Source: Fulvia fulva (Eukaryota > Ascomycota > Dothideomycetes > Mycosphaerellales > Mycosphaerellaceae). From it: a DNA stretch of 64,000 nt. The stretch is taken from contig NC_063012.1 in the NCBI RefSeq assembly GCF_020509005.1, positions 4,278,001 through 4,342,000 on the forward strand, written 5' to 3'. Under the pieces are notes generated by a model. That model did no database searches. It saw only the letters and a list, made by a program, of their open reading frames with translations, and was not told the DNA's origin. The position numbers and the translations under genes were made by a program. The first letter of the stretch is position 1. Every line of letters starts with the position of its first letter. Shown here in pieces: positions 56,339-64,000 of the stretch.

Positions 56339-58639
56339 ATGAACGATGGATCGCTGGAAGACACAACCTCGAAGCTCGCCGAGCTGCTCAAGAACCCGGA
56401 CGACCTCGACAAGCTGCCCTCCCTCCGCGGCGAGTTCACGCGCAAGAAGGCGGCCATCGACGGCCAGCTCAAGCATGGCCTTAAGGAACAGCTCGAGATC
56501 ACCCAGAATGGTATGACGAGCATCAACGAAGGCCAAAAAATTGTCGGCCTGATCAAGGAAGAGATGATGAAGATTGACAAGCTATGCGCCGAAGCCCAGG
56601 GCATGATCGAGGACTTCCCCGAGATTAACAAGATGAGCGTGATGCAGAGGAACTTTGCGGCTGTGGAGAGTGTCAAGGCGAGCATAGACACCTTTGGCCA
56701 GCAGTTGAGTGAGCTGGAGGCGCTCTTGAAGGAGGACGAGGAGGACATGGACAATCAGCCTAATCTGTTGGCTGTGCATGCTGGCTTGACTGGACTGCGG
56801 GATGTGCGAGATCAGGCGATGGATCAGGTCAAGGGCAGTGCCGACGGTGAGAGCGGCCTGGAGCTGATCGAGAACCTCCCGCTCGAGGGAGGCGTCACAT
56901 TACGGGACCACTTTGCGCGGCTGGACGACGTGGTAGACTGGTTCGACGAGCACGTCGGCACAGCGTGTATCAACATCATATCTATTGTACAAGCAGGAAA
57001 TAATGGTCTGGTTGTACGCTTGGCGCTGGTCATAGAGGAGGAAGAGAAGAAAGATCGCCAAACGAAAGCATTACAAGACGCGCAACGAGAGTTTCAAGAC
57101 GTTGCATCACGATTCAAGAGCATAAATGTTGGTCAAAGAGAGCTTCGTGGCTACAAGAAAAAGTTCTTGCAAGCTGTGGAAGCCAGCGCCACCGCACAAT
57201 TCGAGCAAGTCAAGCAAGCATTCGATGAGGACCCAGAGAAATTGGAGAAGGCCGTCAGGTGGTTCTTCAACGATCTCAACACTGTCAAGCTGGGACTGCA
57301 GGAATTGATGCCGAAGAAGTGGAAGATCTTTCAAACGTTTACGAACATCTACCACAAGCTCATGCATGACTTTCTTGTGCAGAGGCTGGACGATAAGGAC
57401 ATCACACCTGTGCACATGCTGGCAATTCTCAACTGGGTGGAGAAGTACTACAGCAAGATGACACGGCTTGGCATGAAGCCAGAAGAGCTACGACCTCACG
57501 TAATCGACGAGCGCGAGACGGAGCTTGTTCGCGAATATCGCAGTCTCATCACCCGCGCTGTGGAAGAATGGATGGACCGTATGGCAGCTTCAGACCGCAA
57601 GACGTTCCTCTCGCGTACAGAAGGAAGTTTGGACCAGGATGCCGATGATCAACTACACACGAAGAGTCTGAGCGATATGTGGACTATGCTTAGAGAGCAG
57701 CTCGCAGTCGCGCAGTCTTCCGGACGGCCCGATGTGGTTGAGGGTGTTGTAGACGCCATGATCCGCGCGCTCAAAGGTCGACAGCAGATGTGGGAACGTC
57801 TTGTGGACGACGAGTATCGCAAGGTCGAGATGGCGCAAGACACATCCGCTCTCGAAGGCGTCGGCACATTGCAAGAGTGGCTCGTTGCAATTGCCAACGA
57901 TCAAATCACTAACATTGATGACGACCCGGAGCATAACGCCATGTCGTTCTTGACCCGTTTCAAGGCAGACTTCGAACCACTTGTGACACCTTCGTACGCA
58001 ATCACATCCAGCACTGAGATCGAACATCTCACAAACGGTTACGTCGATCTTGCGACACATTGCATGTCCCTTTTCGCAGCAATAATTTTCGCCACAGATA
58101 TCAAGCCGGTGCTCAGCGAATTCTTTACACAGTCGTGGTACCAGAAGAAGACCATGGCATCCATTACAACCACGTTCGAAGACTACCTCAAGGATTTTAC
58201 TGGCATATTACACCCATCACTACAAGACATCTTTATCGAAGAGCTCGCCGACGCGTTACTCCAGCGCTACCTCGAATGTGTTAAGAACAAGGGCGTCAAG
58301 TTCCGCCGCCAGGACCCCTTCACCGAGAAAATCAAGGACGACGTGGTCACGGTTTTCAACTTCTTCAGTCAACATGGCGCAGCTTTTGACTTGGTCAAGG
58401 ACAAGTGGCGTGCGGTTAATTCCTTTGAGAACATCTTGTCCGCGCCGAAGGGCCCAGGTGTTGTGGAAGCCTTTGAAAGGATGAAAACTGGGTACTGGGA
58501 CGTGCAGATAGGATGGGTCGAAGCTGTACTGCGGTCGCGAGATGACTTTGATCGTGGGATGCTCAGTAGCATCAAGAATACTGCGGCGAATATGAGTGTG
58601 GAAAGAGGACCAGAAACTGTCCTGGGCAAGGTCAAGTGA
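56339..58639 (+). CDS. SEC6: Exocyst complex component SEC6
   Basis: Single exon, 766 aa. SEC6 is one of eight exocyst subunits that tether secretory vesicles at sites of polarised growth such as hyphal tips. The N-terminal 160 residues are coiled coil. The Sec6 family core runs from about 190 to 750, with ADGESGLELIENLPLEGG, YKKKFLQAVEASATAQFEQ, AILNWVEKYYSKMTRLGM and FFTQSWYQKKTMASITTTF. The C-terminal helical bundles end at VLGKVK. The length matches fungal SEC6, and the first ATG is used. Confidence 0.94.
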   Translation: MNDGSLEDTTSKLAELLKNPDDLDKLPSLRGEFTRKKAAIDGQLKHGLKEQLEITQNGMTSINEGQKIVGLIKEEMMKIDKLCAEAQGMIEDFPEINKMSVMQRNFAAVESVKASIDTFGQQLSELEALLKEDEEDMDNQPNLLAVHAGLTGLRDVRDQAMDQVKGSADGESGLELIENLPLEGGVTLRDHFARLDDVVDWFDEHVGTACINIISIVQAGNNGLVVRLALVIEEEEKKDRQTKALQDAQREFQDVASRFKSINVGQRELRGYKKKFLQAVEASATAQFEQVKQAFDEDPEKLEKAVRWFFNDLNTVKLGLQELMPKKWKIFQTFTNIYHKLMHDFLVQRLDDKDITPVHMLAILNWVEKYYSKMTRLGMKPEELRPHVIDERETELVREYRSLITRAVEEWMDRMAASDRKTFLSRTEGSLDQDADDQLHTKSLSDMWTMLREQLAVAQSSGRPDVVEGVVDAMIRALKGRQQMWERLVDDEYRKVEMAQDTSALEGVGTLQEWLVAIANDQITNIDDDPEHNAMSFLTRFKADFEPLVTPSYAITSSTEIEHLTNGYVDLATHCMSLFAAIIFATDIKPVLSEFFTQSWYQKKTMASITTTFEDYLKDFTGILHPSLQDIFIEELADALLQRYLECVKNKGVKFRRQDPFTEKIKDDVVTVFNFFSQHGAAFDLVKDKWRAVNSFENILSAPKGPGVVEAFERMKTGYWDVQIGWVEAVLRSRDDFDRGMLSSIKNTAANMSVERGPETVLGKVK

Positions 58640-58927
58640 TGTTTTAGTTGACAATAGCGAGGCGTTTAGGGATGGTTCGTGTGCTATAGATACCCATTGT
58701 GTATACCAAAGATATTCTTGACCGGAGCTGCCACCTTCCTTGGCAGTCCACCTACCTAGGTACTGTGGATCTGCGACACCGCCAGCTCCGTCTATCACTG
58801 ATCACAAAGTCCATCACAGATACACAGGCCTTTGGATCTACACGAAGCGCTTGAGAAGGAGATAGACGCGGGTCGCCATCGTGTTGCCTTCCCTCAAGTA
58901 GCGCGAGGGTATTCGGTCTGGGACGGG

Positions 58928-60027
58928 ATGTCGAGCATGGACCTGACCACAGAGCAAGGCATGCAAACATATCTCCGCTCAAATCTATACCCAACATGCC
59001 ACAAAGTAAAACGATTACCAGAAGGCTACGGTAGCTTCGTGTACCGCGTATGGCAAGACGATAACTCATCACCTCCCACGATGATTGCAAAGCACAGTGC
59101 GAATTATGCAGCGAGAGCACCGGGCTGGAAGCTCGATCAAACCAGACTGGTATCGTCACACATTTCATCACCACATAATGTAACCGACTGATGTACCAGC
59201 AGGGTTATGAGTACGCTGCCCTCGCCCTCCTCTCCCAGCCTCCCTTCCATCATCCAGGCATCCGTGTCCCAGCAACGTACCACTTTTTAAAACACCACTG
59301 GCTCCTCCTGCTCGAAGACCTAGGTCCCCTTCCCAGCGTCAAGTCCTACCTCGCCCCAGGCCTCTCCACCAGCCAAGCCAGCACCATCGGCACAATCCTC
59401 GGGTCCTACCTCGCAAATATACACAACAACACCTCAACCAACAACGCCACCATCCTCTCCCAATTTTCTGGCAACGAAACGGCAAGAACACTCTCCTCAA
59501 GCTTCTACTTCACCCAACTGCCCGCAATCGCCGCAGAGCACGGCTACAGCGGCCCACACATCCAGACCGCAGCAGATCAAGCAATCCACGACATCAATCA
59601 TGGAAACGAAGTTCTCACACTCGGAGATTTCTGGACTGGAAATGTCCTCATTGACCCTGAAGCTCTTGAGCTTTACGTGATTGATCTAGAACTCGCGAAG
59701 CCTGGCACGGCGGACTTTGATATCGGGCAAATGGCGGCGGAGATGTATTTTGTCGCTGCATTTCGGGACCATACATTGGGCATGGCGGCACTCAGGGCGT
59801 ACTTTCAAGCGTATCGAGCGCAGAGACAGGAGAAGGTAGACGTGGCGAAAGTAGCGATAAGGATCGCCGCGCATATTTTTGTGATTGGGACGAGGTACTG
59901 GCAGGCTGATGCAGATGCTCAGAACTTCAAGAAGCAGCTGGTAGTTGCTGATGAGTTGCTGAGACTAGGGGTTGCGCGGGATGAGAATGCTCTTAGAGAT
60001 ACCATTGTTGGAAGCCTGATCAGCTAG
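58928..60027 (+). CDS. APH/choline-kinase-fold phosphotransferase family protein
   Basis: Spliced CDS join(58928..59149,59203..60027), 348 aa. It has the aminoglycoside-phosphotransferase/protein-kinase-like fold. RLPEGYGSFVYRVW is the nucleotide loop, and MIAKHSA carries the Lys. LTLGDFWTGNVLID is a Brenner-type catalytic loop, with Phe-Trp where His/Pro is usual and Asp and Asn kept. VIDLELAKPGTADFDIGQ holds the metal-binding Asp. The 53-nt intron (GTATCG...accagcag) is in phase 0. Many fungi have such genes with unknown substrate; resistance to an antibiotic should not be assumed. The frame upstream of 58928 opens with TTG, so I took the first ATG. It follows SEC6 by 288 bp. Confidence 0.82.
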
Positions 60028-60379
60028 CGTACTGCCCATGCCGCATCGTCGCAGTGGCCATTCCGGACGAAACAATATGGCTGTGTTGCTCTTTGTGATG
60101 ACCCCTGCTCAAGTTCAGTAAGCAAAAGTCTGTTGTACTGGCTGCCCATTGTGTCGACGTACGTGTACCAGTGTTGGGGTCGAAGGCAACCCAGCACCCA
60201 TCGTCCTCGACTGCGGTGTTTGGGGCAGCAGGGTTGAAGCTGACTTCGAACTGGCTGGTTGGATCGTAGAGGCTGAGCTCGACATGTATCAGGTACTCGA
60301 TGCCGCAAAGAGCGATTCTTGCTGCTTGTGATGGCAGTTGGCTTGGAGACCATGGTGAGTGAGCCCTGGGTGCTCGCGT
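60028..60379. other. Convergent 3' intergenic stretch
   Basis: 352 bp between the stops of the APH-like gene (+) and the phosphoesterase gene (-). No gene seen. Confidence 0.4.
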
Positions 60380-61615
60380 TCAGGCAGCTTTAGCTCGCGG
60401 CAAGTCGATGTCGATGACCCAGGGGGCATTTATCGGTCGGTACCTGCACAAGTCTGTCAGTCACGATCTGAAGAAGCAGCTCCGTACCGCGGAAGCTCAT
60501 TTCGAGAGTGAGATGTGGCGCGAGCATGTGCACATACCTAACGTTCATGATGGATGCGTTGACCATCAGTGTCTCCGTTCCCCGCTGGATTGGCTTTCCA
60601 GTCCGCGAGGCATCGACGAATACCGCATGATCCTGCTCGGCTTCGTCTCGGTCGGTCTTTATCTTCGAGATGCCCTCGCCGTTATTGGCCACACCTGCCT
60701 TCCAGGCTGCTTCCTTCGTCCATTGCCTGATCGTGCAAGGTGACTTGGTGACCGTGTCTGCTGAGGGTGACCACGAGACGCGCTCAGCACCCCAGCCTTC
60801 GTGAATGTGTCCGAAGCAATGAAGCATCGGACGCGCTCGCATCGCCGCACGAAGCAGGTGAGGGCAACCCACTAGCATTCCATCTTGCGTCCTGTCGCGT
60901 CGTCCGTAAGGAGGTCCATGGGTGACAAAGACGTCAATTGGCGTCTCAGAAGGGGCGGGTATGGGCTGTGAAGTGACGGTAGCCGCATCGCTGAGCTTCG
61001 TTCCCTCACCATTGAAGCGGTCGTCATCTCTATCGTACGGAAAGCCCCAGTCGCAGAATTCTGGTGTATAGGGCGACGCGCAGATCGACATGGTTGCCCC
61101 ATTCGGAAGACTATGCACATGCACGCCTTCCTCAAGATATGTTACTCCTTCCCGTTTAGCACGGCCAGTAGGTGAGATCCAGAGGTCATGTGCACGGGTC
61201 GTAAGCGCTGTTGCCTCTTCGTAGGTCATGTCCTCACTTTGAGCATGTGATAAGGTGTAATCCTTGTCCAACGAGAGGTCGTGGTTACCTGCGGTGACAA
61301 ATTTGGCAGTGGCGTCGATTTGTTTGAGCATATCCAGTGTGTCGTGGTATTGCGTGATGCCGCCGGTCGTAGCTAGAAGAGCGCGTCAGTATCGCGGTCA
61401 GCAACAAAACAATGCAACTGTCTGAGCTGCCAGTCGAGGCCACAGGCGAACTCTCAGCGGTACGTACTCATGTCACCGCAGTGAATCAACACATCAGCCT
61501 TCGGGAGCGGCTTTTCAAAGGGCGCGAAGGGGTCTTTTCTGCCATGTTCTTTGACGAGAGGCGCGCCGTGCGTGTCGGATATGATCAAGATGCGCGTCTT
61601 GATCGGCTCCTCCAT
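60380..61615 (-). CDS. Calcineurin-like metallophosphoesterase
   Basis: Spliced CDS complement(join(60380..60443,60538..61372,61468..61615)), 348 aa. The dinuclear-metal motifs are complete and in order: D-x-H at 14-16 (IISDTHG), G-D at 47-48 (HCGDM), G-N-H-D at 78-81, then VTHGPPYGRRD and G-H-I-H (CFGHIHEGWG). It belongs to the fungal cytosolic family often annotated as ser/thr or Ca-type phosphoesterase; the substrate is unknown. Introns are 95 nt (a/GTACGT...tctag, phase 1) and 94 nt (ag/GTATGT...tgtgcag, phase 2). The short last exon gives YRPINAPWVIDIDLP, the usual C-terminus of this group. Confidence 0.9.
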
Positions 61616-62312
61616 GGTGGATCGCCGAGGAGATAGTGTCGACTTCGAGTTGGCAGTTCATGTACATGCAAGTGTACAATGTACAGAGCACCGGTGGGTC
61701 ATCCCCGCGTCAGATCGAAGGTCAGGGGAGGCTCGAGCCTTCAGTTGTTGCTAAGGCAAGAGCCACTCTTACACTGTACAGGCACCTTGCTACATGTATG
61801 GCCGTTAGAATAGCCTGACGCTCGAGGCAATATGATGCGTGACGGGCTCTCAGTCTCTTGGCTCTTCTGAGCGAACGAACAGGACGACCGCCGGCCGTGA
61901 GTACAGCTACACGTGCTCAGCCTTTCAACAGATTGCTCAGGACATGGACCTTGCGCTGCTGGCCAACAGCTCTTGCCTTCGTACTGCTGATCAGTGTGAG
62001 CGTGAGGTTGTCGTTCAAGGCGGCAGCGAAGCACGAAAATAGCACGAGCCAGTAAAGGTTAGGCATGCATGAATCGATTGGCCATCAATTGATGAGCCGC
62101 GGCCCTGACCTCGGAAGACATTCCCCTCCGACGCCGACTTCTGATCATGAGTGGAGGGTTGAGCATGAGCATGAGCATGAGCATGAGCATGCATGTGACG
62201 TCCATTGTCGTGCCTTGAATGCGTCCCGCGCTCTCGTTCCGATGATAGAACATTAAAGGAGCATGAAAGTTGTCCAGCGACCTCGATAGCACAGAGCTGC
62301 CCATCCGCCATC
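61616..62312. promoter_or_regulatory. Divergent region, phosphoesterase / DPL1
   Basis: 697 bp between two divergent ATG codons. It contains the GAGCAT array at 62161-62191 and a patch of tgtaca palindromes near 61658-61685. No gene is seen; frames here carry no domain. Confidence 0.4.
62161..62191. repeat. GAGCAT hexanucleotide microsatellite
   Basis: Five tandem GAGCAT units lie about 120 bp upstream of the DPL1 start. It is the same hexamer (as CATGAG) that encodes the His-Ala run of the GGPP synthase at 30791-30818. Confidence 0.9.
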
Positions 62313-64000
62313 ATGTCCTCCTCAAGTCGCCTCAGCGTAAGCCTTCCACAGCTACGGAAGCGATACGATCCTCGACGACCAACTTCGCGCCAACTACTGC
62401 TCACCCACGGTCTTGACCTTGTCCGTAACCTGTTACTCGCCATATTCATCCTCCGCGTCTTTCGAAGTGTCTGGAACAGACTGCGCGGGTACGGATTACT
62501 GGGCTCCCTTCAGATCCTCTACCACGACCTCTATAAGCGAGGCTACGGCCTGTTTCTGAAGCTGCCATTCGTGCAATCGAAAGTGCGCGCCGATGTCGAT
62601 AAGGCACTCTCGGAGCTTCAGGCTAAGCTCGTTCCTTCCGGACCCGGTGTAACGAACTTCACTGCTGTGCCTGCTACGGGATGGACGCCAGAACAGATCA
62701 AAGCAGAGCTGGACAAGCTGGGAGAGATGGAGCATACGAGCTGGGAAGATGGAAGAGTCAGTGGAGCTGTCTATCACGGTGGTTCTGAGCTTGCAGATCT
62801 GCAGGCAGACGCTTTCAAGAGATTCGGTGTCAGCAATCCTATACATCCAGACGTCTTCCCTGGTGTGCGAAAGATGGAGGCAGAAGTGGTCGCTATGACG
62901 CTGGGTCTCTTCAACGCACCAGAAAGTGGCGCCGGCGTTACGACCAGCGGTGGTACAGAGAGCATCTTGATGGCTGTTCTGGCCGCACGTCAGAAAGCAT
63001 ACCATGAACGAGGCGTACGACATCCAGAGATGATCCTGCCCAACACAGCACATACGGCATTCCGCAAGGCTGGAGAATACTTCAAGATCAAGATTCATCT
63101 AGTACCATGCCCAGAGCCGAAGTACCAGGTCCACGTGCCCTCTGTTAGCAGGTTGATCAACTCGAATACAATCCTCCTTGTCGGTTCCGCGCCCAACTTC
63201 CCACACGGTATCGTGGACGAAATTCCAGCTCTTTCTCGTCTAGCAGTTAAACACAAGCTACCCCTGCATGTAGACTGCTGTTTGGGCTCATTCGTCATCG
63301 CATTTCTGGAGAAGGCAGGCTTTAAGTCCCCAGACTTCGACTTTAGAGTGCCTGGCGTCACATCCATAAGCGTCGACACACACAAATACGGCTTCGCACC
63401 GAAAGGCAATAGCGTCGTGCTGTATCGTAACGCAGAACTGCGGAGATACCAATACTATGTCTGTCCAGAGTGGTCAGGCGGCGTATACGCCTCGCCGAAT
63501 ATGGCAGGTTCCAGGCCAGGTGCTCTCATTGCTGGTTGCTGGGCGTCTCTCATGCACATGGGCGAGAATGGCTACATCGATACTTGTGTCCAGATCGTGA
63601 GCGCTGCTGAGAAGATCGCAGACGCCATCCGCGAGTCTGACAAGCTTCGACATAGCATCACTGTTATTGGGAAGCCCATGGTTTCGGTGGTGTCTTTCCG
63701 TGCAGCGAACAACAAGCACACTCCGAGTCTCGATGTCGATATTTATGACATTGCTGATGGTATGTCAGCAAAGGGCTGGCATCTCAATGCGCTGCAAGAC
63801 CCCGCGGCTATACACGTTGCCGTCACGATACCGATCGTAAAGGCTGTTGATGAACTAATCAGGGACTTGGAGGAGGTGGTCGAGTCATGCAAGGGCAAAG
63901 CAAGTTCCAAGAAGGGCGACGCTGCTGCTCTTTATGGTGTTGCGGGAAGTATACCTGATAAGAGCATTGTGCGCGAATTGGCGAGTGGATTCCTTGATAC
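62313..64000 (+). CDS. DPL1: Sphingosine-1-phosphate lyase, 3' end beyond the window
   Basis: Open from ATG 62313 to the window end, 562 codons seen; the C-terminus is missing. This PLP enzyme of the ER cleaves long-chain base phosphates to phosphoethanolamine and a fatty aldehyde, the exit step of sphingolipid catabolism. One N-terminal membrane segment (LLLAIFILRVF, about 35-50) precedes the catalytic domain. Key stretches are GRVSGAVYHGG, TSGGTESILMA, the cofactor-pocket HVDCCLGSF, and SVDTHKYGFAPKG with the Schiff-base Lys at 358. PEWSGGVYASPNMAGSRPG follows. No intron is needed. The start is the first ATG and leaves the membrane anchor intact. Confidence 0.94.
   Translation, partial: MSSSSRLSVSLPQLRKRYDPRRPTSRQLLLTHGLDLVRNLLLAIFILRVFRSVWNRLRGYGLLGSLQILYHDLYKRGYGLFLKLPFVQSKVRADVDKALSELQAKLVPSGPGVTNFTAVPATGWTPEQIKAELDKLGEMEHTSWEDGRVSGAVYHGGSELADLQADAFKRFGVSNPIHPDVFPGVRKMEAEVVAMTLGLFNAPESGAGVTTSGGTESILMAVLAARQKAYHERGVRHPEMILPNTAHTAFRKAGEYFKIKIHLVPCPEPKYQVHVPSVSRLINSNTILLVGSAPNFPHGIVDEIPALSRLAVKHKLPLHVDCCLGSFVIAFLEKAGFKSPDFDFRVPGVTSISVDTHKYGFAPKGNSVVLYRNAELRRYQYYVCPEWSGGVYASPNMAGSRPGALIAGCWASLMHMGENGYIDTCVQIVSAAEKIADAIRESDKLRHSITVIGKPMVSVVSFRAANNKHTPSLDVDIYDIADGMSAKGWHLNALQDPAAIHVAVTIPIVKAVDELIRDLEEVVESCKGKASSKKGDAAALYGVAGSIPDKSIVRELASGFLD

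Noticed and set aside
14466..64000. CRISPR arrays, bacterial operons or ribosome binding sites
   Set aside because: The window is fungal nuclear DNA with spliced genes; the only short regular repeats are hexanucleotide microsatellites.

Overview
The window is nuclear DNA of a filamentous ascomycete (Pezizomycotina). Genes carry short spliceosomal introns (about 50-140 nt) with CTAAC/TACTAAC-type branch points. They include fungal-only families such as a Zn2Cys6 factor, the GtaA-type glutaminase and PMP3. The repeats bear the C-to-T-at-CpA signature of repeat-induced point mutation (RIP). Dothideomycetes is a reasonable guess, but the sequence alone does not prove it.

Bases 1 to about 14,465 are a transposon block. 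It contains the 3' end of an unmutated Tad-like LINE (1-468), two tandem, nearly full-length, RIP-riddled copies of the same LINE on + (about 1508-6506 and 6507-11462), relics of a second LINE on the minus strand on either side, and a defective Fot1/pogo-type DNA transposon with about 69-bp inverted repeats (13333-14465). The block ends there and ordinary gene-rich DNA begins.

From 15.2 kb to the end the window is mostly housekeeping. In order it holds: ARS2/SERRATE (+), NHP2 (+), a Zn2Cys6 factor (-), a two-box mitochondrial HMG protein (-), the PRP5 RNA helicase (+), GGPP synthase (-), an MFS drug/H+ antiporter with an apparent frameshift (-), a C2H2 factor (+), glutathione peroxidase (+), an AhpD/CMD-like protein (-), the 25S rRNA methyltransferase BMT6 (+), a tRNA-Glu, spermidine synthase (+), PMP3 (-), a poorly resolved hypothetical gene (+), glutaminase (-), the peroxisomal membrane protein PMP4 (+), four tandem tRNA-like units, mitochondrial ribosomal protein uL30m (-), exocyst SEC6 (+), an APH/choline-kinase-like protein (+), a calcineurin-like phosphoesterase (-) and sphingosine-1-phosphate lyase DPL1 (+, running off the end). 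Several pairs are divergent and share short promoters: HMG/PRP5, CMD/BMT6, uL30m/SEC6 and phosphoesterase/DPL1. There is no metabolic gene cluster.

The most unusual content is RNA-level. (1) Four tandem units (53.6-54.3 kb) fold as tRNA cloverleaves, but a conserved structured insert of about 75 nt replaces the anticodon loop, and the stems covary between units. (2) A tRNA-Glu(UUC) gene has a normal anticodon intron plus a 55-nt insert in the T-loop that looks like a spliceosomal intron. (3) PMP4 has two homologous, alternative last exons. (4) Two introns are of the GC-AG type.
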